64,000 nucleotides of DNA, taken from positions 248,001-312,000 of the forward strand of contig JAXKVY010000002.1 in assembly GCA_036172455.1 (NCBI GenBank), written 5' to 3'. The stretch comes from Candidatus Izemoplasma sp. GTDB taxonomy: Bacteria; Bacillota_I; Bacilli_A; Izemoplasmatales; Izemoplasmataceae. The notes below the pieces were generated by a model. It was given only the letters and a program-made list of their open reading frames with translations. It was not told where the DNA came from and did no database searches. A program made the position numbers and the translations under genes. Each line of letters begins with the position of its first letter. Position 1 is the stretch's first letter. Of the stretch, positions 1 to 9,302 are shown piece after piece.

Positions 1-1977
1 AAAAAGGTAGCTATTCATGCAGCCACTACCGACAAGTAATCCGTCTCGATGGTGATCTAAAACTGATTTTAGTAGCCTCGGTTCTTTATGAAAATATTTT
101 GTGTTTGCTAAGCTGACTAATTTATACAGGTTTTTTAATCCTATTTGGTTTGTGACAAGTAAATTAATATGGCTTGGAATAGCATGTTTATAGCCGTCAC
201 TCCCGTCACTTAACATATTCATTTGATTAACATTCAAAATGCCTACTTCGCGCATATGCTTTAACATATGTAAAAAGATTTCAGCGGTAGCTTTTGTATC
301 ATAAATAGCTCTATGGTGACGTTCTAGATGAACTTTAAAATAACGGCTAACAGCCTTTAAATTAAACCGTTTCAAGTCATCACCAAAGGCATTTCTTGCA
401 ATCTGCAAGGTATCGACTGTCGGTAATGGGCCATCATATAAATCATGATCTTTTAGTGATTGATAAATGAATCCCATATCAAAATGGGCATTATGCGCTA
501 CCATAATCGTTCCTTCAAAGAATGCTTTAAATTTAGGAATAACCGCATCAATTGTCGGTGCTAAGGCAACATCCTTATTTTGAATTGAAGTTAACTTAGT
601 GGTTAACATACTGAGTGGTTGTTCTGGATTAACAAACATTGAGAATTCTTCAACAATTTGATTGTTTTTAAGTTTCACTGCCGCAATCTCAATAATTTTA
701 TCATGTAATACGCTGAGTCCCGTTGTTTCAATATCAAATACCGTATAGACAGCCTCAGTTAAGGGTAAGTCTATTGGATGTTTAATGACATCAAGTTGCC
801 TTTCATCGATAAATGATAATTCACATCCATAGATCGGTTTAATCTTCTTATCTTTCGTGGCGTTATATAATTCAGGAAACGATTGTACCGTTCCGTGATC
901 AGTCACAGCTATCGCGTCATGTCCCCATTTCTTCGCTGTTTTCACATAATCTTTCATCGATGTAATACCATCTAATGTCGACATTTTAGAATGTAAATGG
1001 AGTTCAACACGTTTTTCTTTAGCTGTATCTTGACGTGGGTCACGTGTAACAGTGTGATTACTTCTTTCGATTGTAATCGCTGTGACAGTGACTTCTTTTG
1101 AATACTCATCAAAAGAAGCTATTCCGTTTATTTTGGCAAGCATGCCAACTTTTGTTTGTTTCATAAAAGCAAGCTCGTCTTGATTTTTAACAAACTTTTT
1201 AACATAGATTGAGTCATTATCATTTGAAATAATCCACGTAAATAAATGACTTTTTTTACGTGTTACAAAATGTTCGATGTGCGTTATTTCACCTTCAAAT
1301 GCCACTTTGGTGTTATTGTGCATACTTTTATATTCTATAAGTTCTTGTTCCGTAATCGGTATTTCTTCAATTTGATGTGTAATTTTCCGAACTTTCCCGT
1401 CGTTATAGGACATAAAACGCATTGGTTTTTCTTGTTCAATCGTTTCTTCACTTTTGATTGAAAAGTCAGATGCTTCTTTGCTGATTCTATCTTTAATCAT
1501 CGGTGATTTTTCGCATATCCGTGTGGCTAAAATAACGTCAAATCCATAACGTTTAAGTTCTTTTTTAATCTCGTATAACATATTCGTTACAAAAGTCCCA
1601 TCTTTAGGGCATATAACATTAATTTTATTGTTTTCTTGTTCGATTTTAAAATCTAAAATTGCATTGAAACGCGGACGTTCTTTTGCGAGTTTTCTTAAGA
1701 CATAATCATAATATGATTCGATATGATCATGATTGGGTTCTTTATATTCTAATAACAATTCTGTCTTATCACAGTGTGAAAGGTACTTTGGTAATTTTTC
1801 GAATCGTTTTTCAAATGTTTCTAAATGTTCAATTGATAATGGTGCATTAAAACGCACACGAAAAGACCAACAACTGTTAGTCTCATTTATCGTCACATCT
1901 TCGAGTGACCCTTGGTATATATCTGTTTGTTGATGTAAGTCTAGTTGCTCTAAAAGCACACGAAATTCTTTGTTCAT
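1..1977 (-). CDS. polC: DNA polymerase III PolC, N-terminal part (cut by window edge)
   Basis: This is the 5' part of the Gram-positive replicative polymerase; exactly 659 codons lie in the window and the reading frame is open to base 1. The N-terminal domain and OB-fold come first. A PHP domain follows, with VELHLHSKMSTLDG at about residues 331-344 and AVTDHGTVQSF about 30 residues later. The 3'-5' proofreading exonuclease is inserted in it, with Exo I FDIETTGLS and VAHNAHFDMGF. PHP sequence resumes after it (GLLVGSGC). This PHP-with-inserted-exonuclease order defines PolC rather than DnaE. The start ATG at 1975-1977 follows a GGTGG Shine-Dalgarno. The polymerase palm lies outside the window. 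Identification is secure. Confidence 0.96.
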   Translation of the reverse strand, partial: MNKEFRVLLEQLDLHQQTDIYQGSLEDVTINETNSCWSFRVRFNAPLSIEHLETFEKRFEKLPKYLSHCDKTELLLEYKEPNHDHIESYYDYVLRKLAKERPRFNAILDFKIEQENNKINVICPKDGTFVTNMLYEIKKELKRYGFDVILATRICEKSPMIKDRISKEASDFSIKSEETIEQEKPMRFMSYNDGKVRKITHQIEEIPITEQELIEYKSMHNNTKVAFEGEITHIEHFVTRKKSHLFTWIISNDNDSIYVKKFVKNQDELAFMKQTKVGMLAKINGIASFDEYSKEVTVTAITIERSNHTVTRDPRQDTAKEKRVELHLHSKMSTLDGITSMKDYVKTAKKWGHDAIAVTDHGTVQSFPELYNATKDKKIKPIYGCELSFIDERQLDVIKHPIDLPLTEAVYTVFDIETTGLSVLHDKIIEIAAVKLKNNQIVEEFSMFVNPEQPLSMLTTKLTSIQNKDVALAPTIDAVIPKFKAFFEGTIMVAHNAHFDMGFIYQSLKDHDLYDGPLPTVDTLQIARNAFGDDLKRFNLKAVSRYFKVHLERHHRAIYDTKATAEIFLHMLKHMREVGILNVNQMNMLSDGSDGYKHAIPSHINLLVTNQIGLKNLYKLVSLANTKYFHKEPRLLKSVLDHHRDGLLVGSGCMNSYLF

Positions 1978-2042
1978 AATTTACCACCTGTTTTGTGCTA
2001 ATTCATTATACCATTTTTTAAGGTTAAATTGTATATCCACAT

Positions 2043-2069
2043 AAAAAAAGTAGAATGATTTCTACTTTT
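2043..2069 (-). terminator. Rho-independent terminator after rpoZ
   Basis: An 8-bp stem (AAGTAGAA-type arms at 2047-2054 and 2061-2068) is followed on the minus strand by a T-run. It overlaps the rpoZ stop codon and should end the gmk-rpoZ transcript before polC. Confidence 0.75.
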
Positions 2070-2280
2070 ATTGTTCAAATTCAATATCGATTTTTCCTTC
2101 TAATATTTCTTCAAGCGCAATCCCAACCGGTTTGCTACATTTGTGTTCGATAGTCACATCGTCAAACTCTTTAATTTTCTTTGCGCGTTTTGCTGATGCA
2201 TATGCTAATTTGTACTTCGAATCAATCTGTGTTAATAAATTATCAATTGATGGGTAACGTAATCCATCTTTGTTTGCCAT
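2068..2280 (-). CDS. rpoZ: RNA polymerase omega subunit
   Basis: This 70-residue protein is the small omega subunit, which helps fold beta' and assemble RNA polymerase. The family signature is visible: YPSIDNLL near the N-terminus, then YKLAYASAKRAKKI, and the acidic tail ALEEILEGKIDIE. Length is normal for Firmicutes omega. It lies 2 bp downstream of gmk, the same order as in Bacillus (gmk-rpoZ), so the two are co-transcribed. Confidence 0.93.
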   Translation of the reverse strand: MANKDGLRYPSIDNLLTQIDSKYKLAYASAKRAKKIKEFDDVTIEHKCSKPVGIALEEILEGKIDIEFEQ

Positions 2281-2282
2281 GT

Positions 2283-2903
2283 TTAATCAACCTCCAACAT
2301 CTCTCTATACTTATATATGGCACGCTCTGTTTTAGCGTGTTCTGCACGGATAATCGCAATTATACGATCGGCCGCATTCATCACTTCATCATTTACAACA
2401 ATATAATCATATTTATGTGCAAGTGGGAACTCACGTTCAGCTTTTATCATACGACTATCAATCGTTTCTGGATCTTCAGTTCCGCGTCTTAATAAGCGTC
2501 TAAATAATGCTTCTTTATTCGGTGGCGCAATAAAAATAAAGACGGCATCTTTAACTTTTTCTCTTACTTGCAATGCTCCTTGCACTTCAATCTCAAGGAC
2601 AACTTCCTTACCTTGTTCTAATTGTGCATCAATTTTATCTTTTGGAGTCCCGTAATAATTCCCAACAAACTCAGCATATTCTAAGAATTGATCATTTTTT
2701 ATTCGCTCTAGAAACTCTTCTTTGGATACAAAATAATAATCCTCGCCATCGATTTCCCCTTCACGTGGTGGGCGTGTCGTCATTGATATAGAGTAAACCA
2801 AATCATGTCCTTCCATTTCGAATAACGCTTCCCTTACTGTTCCTTTTCCGACCCCTGAGGGACCACTAATTACAATCAATAACCCACGTTGGTTGAGTTT
2901 CAC
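2283..2903 (-). CDS. gmk: Guanylate kinase
   Basis: Guanylate kinase (206 aa) phosphorylates GMP/dGMP to the diphosphate with ATP. The P-loop GPSGVGKGTV is at residues 14-23. The GMP-binding segment contains SMTTRPPREGEIDGEDYYFV, and EYAEFVGNYYGTPKD and the lid RLLRRGTEDPETIDSRM follow. It starts with GTG at 2901-2903, with GGAGGG 7 nt upstream; no in-frame ATG fits that Shine-Dalgarno. It is coupled to rpoZ. A divergent second guanylate-kinase-like gene is at 58895-59488, and this copy is the canonical one. Confidence 0.96.
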   Translation of the reverse strand: MKLNQRGLLIVISGPSGVGKGTVREALFEMEGHDLVYSISMTTRPPREGEIDGEDYYFVSKEEFLERIKNDQFLEYAEFVGNYYGTPKDKIDAQLEQGKEVVLEIEVQGALQVREKVKDAVFIFIAPPNKEALFRRLLRRGTEDPETIDSRMIKAEREFPLAHKYDYIVVNDEVMNAADRIIAIIRAEHAKTERAIYKYREMLEVD

Positions 2904-3007
2904 ATCGTGTCCCTCCTTTAAGACATACTAATTTATTATATATGATAACACTAAACACATAAAAATGTAAGGTTTATGTAACATTTTTTTATTATTTTTT
3001 CATCGTG

Positions 3008-3016
3008 TGTTATAAT
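3008..3016 (+). promoter_or_regulatory. Extended -10 promoter of rqcH
   Basis: TGTTATAAT is an extended -10 element (TGn plus TATAAT at 3011-3016) with no good -35 box. Transcription should start near 3022, leaving only about 11 nt of leader, which holds the GGTGAT Shine-Dalgarno. This rules out the upstream in-frame ATG at 3021 as the rqcH start. Confidence 0.7.
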
Positions 3017-3032
3017 ACCTATGGTGATTTAT

Positions 3033-4697
3033 ATGAGTTTTGATGGAAATGTTGTTCATTCCTTAGTAACGGAGTTTAAAGAAACGATAGAAAATGGTCG
3101 AGTTAATAAAATATATCAGATTACAGATACCGATTTGTTGTTTTTTATCCATACCAAACAAGGAAAACAAAAATTATATATTAGTGCATCTCCAAACTAT
3201 GCACGCATACATTTAACAGACTATAGTTATGATAAACCGTCCCACCCTGGTACATTTGGGATGTTTTTAAGAAAACATTTTGATGGTGGCGTATTAACAA
3301 ATATTACGCAGGTAGATAATGATCGTGTGATTATCTTTGACATTTCAAAGCGTAATGAATTAGGGGATTTTGAAGCCAAAAAACTAATTGTCGAGGCAAT
3401 GGGAAGACACAGCAATATCATAGTTACAACAAAGGATAACACGATTTTAGATGCGATAAAACATGCGATGCCATTTGATGGTAATGATCGTACAATCTTT
3501 AGTGGCGCGACTTATGAAACGCCAAAAACCAACCAAGTGAATCCTCAAAAAGGTCCAGGCGATTTTTTCAACAATCCTGACCATTTTAATCATAAGAAAA
3601 TTCGCCAACATTTTATGGGATTTTCACCGTTAGGTGCTAGAGAAGTTTTACACCGCTATGAACATAGCGATCAATCCATGGATGATATTTTTAAAGATTT
3701 TATGTCCCCAGGGCAACCTGAAATGGTTAAAACTGAGAATAAAGATTTCTTTTATTTTACTAAGTTATCTCATAAAGAAGGAAACCATATCCCAAAAGAG
3801 ACAATGAATCAATGTGTTGATGACTTTTATCACAATCGAGATCACCATGATAAAATTCGCCAACAGGCAAAACACATCATCAATTTAATACAACGTAAAC
3901 AAAAGCAGTTGAAACACAAAATTGAAAAACTTAACTTACAGCTTGAACAAACAAAAACGCGCGACGAGTATCGCATAAAGGGTGAATTGATACAAGCATT
4001 TAGTCATATGATTGCCAAAGGGGATCATCACGTTACAGTTGATAATTACTACACAAACGAGCCCTTAACAATCGAACTTGATAGTCGCCTCTCACCTATT
4101 GAGAACAGTAAAAAATACTTTAAACGCTATAAAAAGATGAAAAAAAGTATTCCTTATATCAAAAACCAAATCACTGAAGCCCAAAATGAATTAATCTATT
4201 TCAATGAATTGGATTATCAATTAGATAATGCCTCGATAAAGGATATTGAAGAGATTAAGGAAGAATTGATTGAACAAAAATATATGAAACGACGACACCA
4301 CAACGGTAAAAGATCAAAACGCCCTCAATATGATACCTATATTGATGATGATGGCATCCAGATTTTAGTCGGTAAGAATAATAAACAAAACGCCTATATA
4401 ACCCATAAAGTTGCGCATTATACCGATGTGTGGTTTCATGTGCAAAATGCGCCCGGTAGTCATGTTGTAGTTAGAGAAACATTCCCTCTTTCAGAAACAA
4501 CAATTAGAACTGCCGCACAACTCGCAAGTTACTTTTCAAAAATGAAACACTCCTCAAGTGTCCCTGTAGATTATACCTTGGTAAGACATATTAAAAAGGT
4601 GCCTGGTCAACTCAATAGTTTTGTGACCTATACCAATCAAAAAACAATCTATATAGATCCTGATGAAGCATTGATAAGACAATTAGAAAAAAAGTAG
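3033..4697 (+). CDS. rqcH: RqcH/NFACT ribosome quality-control protein
   Basis: Bacterial NFACT proteins (formerly annotated as fibronectin-binding) bind obstructed 50S subunits and direct C-terminal alanine tailing of stalled nascent chains. From the chosen start (MSFDGNVVHSLVTEF, 554 aa) the NFACT-N domain comes first, then a HhH region, a long basic coiled coil at about residues 275-420, and the NFACT-R domain near the C-terminus (DTYIDDDGIQILVGKNNKQN, then WFHVQNAPGSHVVV). MSFDG is the usual start in this family, and the promoter position supports ATG 3033 over 3021. The gene is single, divergent from gmk and convergent with thrS. Confidence 0.93.
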   Translation: MSFDGNVVHSLVTEFKETIENGRVNKIYQITDTDLLFFIHTKQGKQKLYISASPNYARIHLTDYSYDKPSHPGTFGMFLRKHFDGGVLTNITQVDNDRVIIFDISKRNELGDFEAKKLIVEAMGRHSNIIVTTKDNTILDAIKHAMPFDGNDRTIFSGATYETPKTNQVNPQKGPGDFFNNPDHFNHKKIRQHFMGFSPLGAREVLHRYEHSDQSMDDIFKDFMSPGQPEMVKTENKDFFYFTKLSHKEGNHIPKETMNQCVDDFYHNRDHHDKIRQQAKHIINLIQRKQKQLKHKIEKLNLQLEQTKTRDEYRIKGELIQAFSHMIAKGDHHVTVDNYYTNEPLTIELDSRLSPIENSKKYFKRYKKMKKSIPYIKNQITEAQNELIYFNELDYQLDNASIKDIEEIKEELIEQKYMKRRHHNGKRSKRPQYDTYIDDDGIQILVGKNNKQNAYITHKVAHYTDVWFHVQNAPGSHVVVRETFPLSETTIRTAAQLASYFSKMKHSSSVPVDYTLVRHIKKVPGQLNSFVTYTNQKTIYIDPDEALIRQLEKK

Positions 4698-4716
4698 GTC
4701 AGAGACCTACTTTTCT
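4688..4716. terminator. Bidirectional terminator between rqcH and thrS
   Basis: Stem AAAAGTAGGTC / GACCTACTTTT with a 3-nt loop (AGA). A-rich and T-rich flanks on both sides fit termination of the two convergent genes. Confidence 0.8.
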
Positions 4717-6635
4717 TATGCTTTATCCTTAATTTCTTTTTTAACAAGCGCAATAAATTCATCAACCGTAACGGTAGTTTGTTTTTTCTCACCATATTTG
4801 CGGTAAGTTACTTGGTTATCATTTACTTCATTGTCCCCAACAACTAACTGATATGGAATTTTTAATGTTTGTGCTTCTCTGATCTTATACCCTAGTTTTT
4901 CTTCACGTAAATCGAGTTCACTCCGTAAGTCTTCATCAATAAAACGATCGTTTAAAGCTTTCGCATACTCTGCGTGATATTCATTATTAACAGGGATAAG
5001 CTTAATTTGAACTGGCGCTAACCATGTCGGGAATGCACCTTTATATTGTTCTAATAGAATACTCATTAAGCGTTCCCACGTTGAGATGAGTCCTCGGTGA
5101 ATAACTACTGGACGATGTTTATCGCCATCACTACCTATATAGGTTAAATCGAATCGTTCTGGTAATAAGAAATCTAGCTGAACAGTAGACATCGTAATGA
5201 CATGTCCCATTGCGGTACGGACTTGGATATCAATTTTAGGTCCATAAAAAGCAGCTTCTCCAGTCATTTCGGTATATTCAATATCGTTTTCATCGAGTAA
5301 TTCTTTTAGGGTTGCTTCTGCTAAATCCCATAATTTATCATCATCATGAAACTTACCTTTGTTTTTATCACGTAAAGCTAGTTCTACATAATCAATTTCA
5401 AGTTTTAAGTCGGAGATGGCTTGCTGGATTAAATGATACGCAGCTAATACTTCTTCTTTTATCTGATCACGACGGACAAATAAATGTGCATCGGTCAATG
5501 TCATTGCACGGACACGTTCTAGTCCACTTAATGCCCCGCTTGCTTCATAACGATGTTGGGTTACAATTTCTGCGTAACGAATTGGTAAATCACGGTAACT
5601 TCTTAAATCAGATTTATAGATTAACATATGGTGTGGACAACTCATTGGACGTAAAACAAATGTCTCGTCATTGCGTTCCATCACAGGGAACATGTTGTCT
5701 CTATAATGAGACCAGTGTCCACTTATTTCATAGAGTTTCTTTGTCCCTAAAACAGGGGTGCTTACATGTTTATACCCTGCTTTACGCTCTAGTTTATAGA
5801 CATAATCTTCTAGCGCTTTACGGATGGTGTACCCATTTGGTAACCATAAAGCAAGGCCTTGACCCGCATCATTATTAAGATCAAAGATACGAAGTTCTTT
5901 TCCGAGTTTACGGTGATCGCGTTCTTTGCGTTCTTCAAGGACTTCTAGATGATGTTCTAAATCTTTTTTTGTAAACCAAGCGGTTCCGTATATACGTTGT
6001 AGTTGATTACGATCTGAGTCACCGCGCCAGTAAGCACCTGCAATGCTCAACAGTTTGAAATGACGAATATTTTTTGTTGAACCAATATGTCCCCCTCGGC
6101 ACAAATCTTTAAATTCACCTTGTGTATAATAACTAATTGTTTCACTTGGGTTTAAATCGGTTATCAACTCTTGTTTGTATTCATCATCTTTGAATAGCTC
6201 AAGTGCTTCTTCCTTAGTACATTCATGACGCTCAATTGCGGTTTGTTCTTCACTAATACGATGCATGACTTTTTCAATTTTAGGTAAATCATCTTCACTT
6301 AATTGGGTATCTATATCAATGTCGTAATAGAACCCTTCACGAATAGCTGGTCCGACACCAAATTTAGCTTCTGGATATAGACGTTTGATTGCTTGCGCCA
6401 ATAAGTGGGCCGCACTATGGTTCAATACTTCAAATGCTTTATCGTCTTTTTTAGTCACAATTCTAACATCTGCATCTTCTTCAATTGGACGGTTTAAATC
6501 ATATAGATCGTCATTGACAAATCCAGCCACGCTGGCTTTTTTTAAACTGCTTGAAATATCGCCAGCTATCTCTTCTACTGTAATACCTTTGTCATACGCT
6601 TTTTGACTTCCATCTGGAAACGTAATATTAATCAT
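4716..6635 (-). CDS. thrS: Threonyl-tRNA synthetase
   Basis: Charges tRNA-Thr. At 639 aa it has the full four-part architecture: an N-terminal TGS domain (MINITFPDGSQKAYDKG), an editing domain with NHSAAHLLAQA, the class II catalytic core (FVLRPMSCPHHMLIYK; ALSGLERVRAM; HRGLISTWERLMSILLEQY) and the anticodon-binding domain starting near PVQIKLIPVN. The start at 6635 has AGGAGTGAGAATA upstream; the frame is open further upstream but without a Shine-Dalgarno. It overlaps the MazG-like gene by 8 bp and is controlled with it by the T-box at 6966-7180. Confidence 0.97.
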   Translation of the reverse strand: MINITFPDGSQKAYDKGITVEEIAGDISSSLKKASVAGFVNDDLYDLNRPIEEDADVRIVTKKDDKAFEVLNHSAAHLLAQAIKRLYPEAKFGVGPAIREGFYYDIDIDTQLSEDDLPKIEKVMHRISEEQTAIERHECTKEEALELFKDDEYKQELITDLNPSETISYYTQGEFKDLCRGGHIGSTKNIRHFKLLSIAGAYWRGDSDRNQLQRIYGTAWFTKKDLEHHLEVLEERKERDHRKLGKELRIFDLNNDAGQGLALWLPNGYTIRKALEDYVYKLERKAGYKHVSTPVLGTKKLYEISGHWSHYRDNMFPVMERNDETFVLRPMSCPHHMLIYKSDLRSYRDLPIRYAEIVTQHRYEASGALSGLERVRAMTLTDAHLFVRRDQIKEEVLAAYHLIQQAISDLKLEIDYVELALRDKNKGKFHDDDKLWDLAEATLKELLDENDIEYTEMTGEAAFYGPKIDIQVRTAMGHVITMSTVQLDFLLPERFDLTYIGSDGDKHRPVVIHRGLISTWERLMSILLEQYKGAFPTWLAPVQIKLIPVNNEYHAEYAKALNDRFIDEDLRSELDLREEKLGYKIREAQTLKIPYQLVVGDNEVNDNQVTYRKYGEKKQTTVTVDEFIALVKKEIKDKA

Positions 6636-6948
6636 TATTCTCACTCCTATTTCGTTTAAATCTTTGATCGTTAATGGCATCTTTTTCTAAAATTGCTTCT
6701 TCTAAATCGATGTCATAAATATTCGCAATATGATTGATGAAATGAAGCACATCATACAGTTCATGTTTGAGATTGGTTTTAATAGTATTTGTTAAGCCAT
6801 GGGTAATTTCATTGTTAATTTCTTCACTTAACTCACCAATCTCTTCGAACAATTTTAAAACCACTTGTAATTTCTTTTCAGGATGATGGTCAACCATCTT
6901 GATATGTTTCTGTAATGCTTTAATTGTTAAACGTGGTTCTAACACCAC
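6628..6948 (-). CDS. MazG-like nucleotide pyrophosphohydrolase family protein
   Basis: A small all-alpha protein of about 106 aa resembling the MazG/dUTPase-like NTP pyrophosphatase superfamily. The acidic segment EEIGELSEEINNEI matches the ExxE part of the metal site, and LKHELYDVLHFINHIANIYDID provides the second E/D helix (ExxD). Such enzymes clean non-canonical NTPs, but the substrate here is unknown. The start is GTG at 6948 or 6945, just after GGAGGTGA. It sits between the T-box and thrS and overlaps thrS, so its expression should follow threonyl-tRNA charging. The family call is fairly sure; the function is not. Confidence 0.7.
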   Translation of the reverse strand: MVLEPRLTIKALQKHIKMVDHHPEKKLQVVLKLFEEIGELSEEINNEITHGLTNTIKTNLKHELYDVLHFINHIANIYDIDLEEAILEKDAINDQRFKRNRSENND

Positions 6949-6965
6949 ACTCACCTCCAATAAAT

Positions 6966-7180
6966 AAAAAAATCGTCCTTAAATATAAAGGACGAAATAA
7001 TTTCCGCGGTACCACCTTAGTTCTAGAACTTAGCACTTAAGCTCTTAACGCGAGCACACGGAAGTCTTTTTCAAGTTCTACTCAAAGGGAGTAATGGTTG
7101 AATATATGGGGTAGCTTTCACCGTTCTACCTCGCTGTGCCATAGAGCTTCAAACATCATAGCCTTATCATCATATGTCAT
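6966..7180 (-). promoter_or_regulatory. T-box leader controlling the MazG-like gene and thrS
   Basis: The T-box consensus AAGGTGGTACCGCGG is at 7004-7018 (minus strand). A terminator follows directly (arms CGTCCTT 6974-6980 and AAGGACG 6988-6994, then a T-run to 6966). Upstream is a long stem I region with a distal-loop-like GGTGAAAGC. Uncharged tRNA should stabilise the antiterminator and allow transcription. The specifier should be a Thr codon. ACC and ACT both occur at a suitable distance after the distal loop, so the exact codon is not assigned. Confidence 0.92.
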
Positions 7181-7184
7181 TCTT

Positions 7185-7212
7185 ATTATAATACAGTCTG
7201 TTTATTTGTCAA
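7185..7212 (-). promoter_or_regulatory. Sigma-A promoter of the thrS T-box unit
   Basis: TTGACA (7207-7212) and TATAAT (7185-7190) are separated by 16 bp, directly before the T-box leader. Confidence 0.85.
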
Positions 7213-7218
7213 ATCAAT

Positions 7219-8100
7219 TTACATATTATATTCGTCACTTAATGAATGAATCCGTGCAAATATGCGCGCTGCCTTCATTTTTTCAGCTTGTTGGGAATTG
7301 ACTTTCATATAGTTCACCAATTCTTTTTGACTCACATTTGATGAGAAAAAGGTTGGTAATTCATCAAGTAAACGATGTTGTAAGATAGGACCGAGTACTT
7401 CATCTCGAATCCATGCTGATTGTGCTTCTCCACCAATATCATCTAACATTAAAACATCGGCTTGTTTTAACTTACGAATCATGAATTCAAGTGAGTTATC
7501 TGAAATCCGTGATTTCATTTCTCTTACTAAATCAGGATAATAGGCAATAATGACATGAGCACCAAGTTTACTCAACTCATTCGCTATCGCCGCGAGTATA
7601 AACGTTTTACCTTTTTGGTATTCACCATGTAAATACATGCCTTTTGGTTGATCGTTATGACGATAATCTCGTAAGAATTTAGTGATACGATTATGGATTT
7701 CCATACGATTATTCCCACGTTTAAAATCATAGTCACTTAAATCCGCCTCAAAAATCATTTTTGGCATATATAAACTATCAATATTCGCTTCTTTATTATG
7801 TTTTGATGCTTGAGCAACATGGTATTGACACCCATGATATACCAAATTGATTTTACCATCTTTATAGACTAATTTTGGACGGTACCCAGTAATATCTTGT
7901 TTGCACTCAAAGAGACCTTTACAATCCTTACAATAGGTATTCTCAGTTCTAAAACTAAGCAACCGATTAAGTGCAGGTTCAATATCATCACTCGATAAAT
8001 CTTGTTCGATGAAAAAGGCATTAATGGCATCATCTTCCATTAACTCTTCTATAATCGCTTCTTTATCAATGTCTGTGTTTTGATTAAATAATTTCTTCAT
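7219..8100 (-). CDS. dnaI: Primosomal protein DnaI, helicase loader
   Basis: AAA+ ATPase (293 aa) that loads the replicative helicase, as known for Bacillus DnaI. The N-terminal region has the cysteine-rich zinc-binding module (CKDCKGLFECKQDITG, then a CQYH about 30 residues on). The AAA+ domain shows Walker A YLHGEYQKGKTFILAAIA, where GxxxxGKT is slightly atypical (GEYQKGKT), and Walker B VLMLDDIGGE. A sensor region with SSNVSQKEL follows. It lies 8 bp after dnaB at the end of a replication/repair cluster, as in Bacillus. Confidence 0.93.
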   Translation of the reverse strand: MKKLFNQNTDIDKEAIIEELMEDDAINAFFIEQDLSSDDIEPALNRLLSFRTENTYCKDCKGLFECKQDITGYRPKLVYKDGKINLVYHGCQYHVAQASKHNKEANIDSLYMPKMIFEADLSDYDFKRGNNRMEIHNRITKFLRDYRHNDQPKGMYLHGEYQKGKTFILAAIANELSKLGAHVIIAYYPDLVREMKSRISDNSLEFMIRKLKQADVLMLDDIGGEAQSAWIRDEVLGPILQHRLLDELPTFFSSNVSQKELVNYMKVNSQQAEKMKAARIFARIHSLSDEYNM

Positions 8101-8108
8101 GTTATCAC

Positions 8109-9290
8109 CTAAATATTATCTAGATAATCATCGAGCCAATCAGCTTCAATATCATCTGGTATACGGTTTTTTTCGTTACGACTGCCCTTGGTTTTCAATC
8201 GTTGATCACGACTTTTAATGACAGTTATTGCTTCATCAACACTTTTAACCCGTTTGCGTCGCCATTCACTCGCTATCTTATCAAAGTAATTATAGGATGG
8301 AAATTCTCCTAAATTCCCAATAACATAAACCAGTAAAAAGTTAATGACTTCTTCATTCAGTTCGAAATTATCCATGATTTTTTCAATAATTTTCAACTCA
8401 CTAATGGCTGGTTTACCACTCGATAGAATAGAAAGGATCTCTGTCGGTGTCGATGTTTTACATTTTTGCAAGAGTTCTTCATTAGAGATTTTCTTGAGCT
8501 TTTCTTTATTGTCTTCTGGTTCTTCTTTTTCGAATTCAAACCAGACACGTGCGTTTTTACTTAGTTTATTCACATCAATATTACGATCTTTGTCAACGCT
8601 ATCCATAAAGACCTTTTGCATCGTGATTTCATCAAGGTCATACACATACGAGAGTCCGATAATTTTTTCTTTAATCGCTTTTGTAATTTTACGTCGATCA
8701 ACATAGTTTTTTGATAACCCTTCTAAAAAGACATCAAAATCAAACGCATGATTCACTTGAATTTTCGGCTTATTGCGTTTTACATAATCACCCTTGGTTT
8801 CAACTTCTTGATCAAGTGATTCAAAGATCTCATCGAAATGGGTCGAGATATTTCTGTACCCATCTTTTTCTTTGGTTGAGATTCGGAATAAAGATACCAA
8901 ATCGTCAAAGTGTGATTTCCCAATTTTATTATATAGGTATGCCCCTAATGAGCCGTCTTTAATAAACTCTTCAGCTTGTAATGGACAGATTAATTCATAG
9001 AGATATGTTTCGTCATTATGATACGCCACTAATAACCCAACCGCTTCTAATTTCTTACGTGCTTTGATAAAACTATTCGGATTACACTGCATAATATCAT
9101 ATATTTTCGAATGAAAGTATTCTGGACTTTTTAAACGTGCGCGATCGATTAAAGACCAAAGAGTAAAATACAGTGTGGTTGCTTCGCATCCTAAAAGAGG
9201 CTGATAGAGTAATGTAAGTACATTACGTTCATCAGCGTCCAAATTTTGATAGGTAATTAATTTAAATTTATCAAGTGAATGGACTTCCAT
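8109..9290 (-). CDS. dnaB: Replication initiation/membrane attachment protein DnaB
   Basis: Gram-positive DnaB (not the helicase) works with DnaD and DnaI to load helicase at oriC. The 393-aa protein has an N-terminal winged-helix DDBH1 region (LTLLYQPLLGCEATTLYFTL) and a C-terminal DDBH2/DnaD-like part with the YxxxIAxxW-type motif YNYFDKIASEWRRKRV. The start has GGAGGGCCGC upstream. The dnaB-dnaI order is strongly conserved in Firmicutes and supports both names. No nrdR was seen before it. Confidence 0.9.
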   Translation of the reverse strand: MEVHSLDKFKLITYQNLDADERNVLTLLYQPLLGCEATTLYFTLWSLIDRARLKSPEYFHSKIYDIMQCNPNSFIKARKKLEAVGLLVAYHNDETYLYELICPLQAEEFIKDGSLGAYLYNKIGKSHFDDLVSLFRISTKEKDGYRNISTHFDEIFESLDQEVETKGDYVKRNKPKIQVNHAFDFDVFLEGLSKNYVDRRKITKAIKEKIIGLSYVYDLDEITMQKVFMDSVDKDRNIDVNKLSKNARVWFEFEKEEPEDNKEKLKKISNEELLQKCKTSTPTEILSILSSGKPAISELKIIEKIMDNFELNEEVINFLLVYVIGNLGEFPSYNYFDKIASEWRRKRVKSVDEAITVIKSRDQRLKTKGSRNEKNRIPDDIEADWLDDYLDNI

Positions 9291-9302
9291 GCGGCCCTCC
9301 TA

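Noticed and set aside
3021-3032. Earlier ATG of rqcH
   Set aside because: It lies 5 bp after the -10 box, at about the transcription start, and has no room for a ribosome site; family alignment starts at MSFDG.
5312-5878. 188-codon ORF antisense to thrS
   Set aside because: Composition and position show it to be a shadow of thrS codons; no ribosome site or family match.
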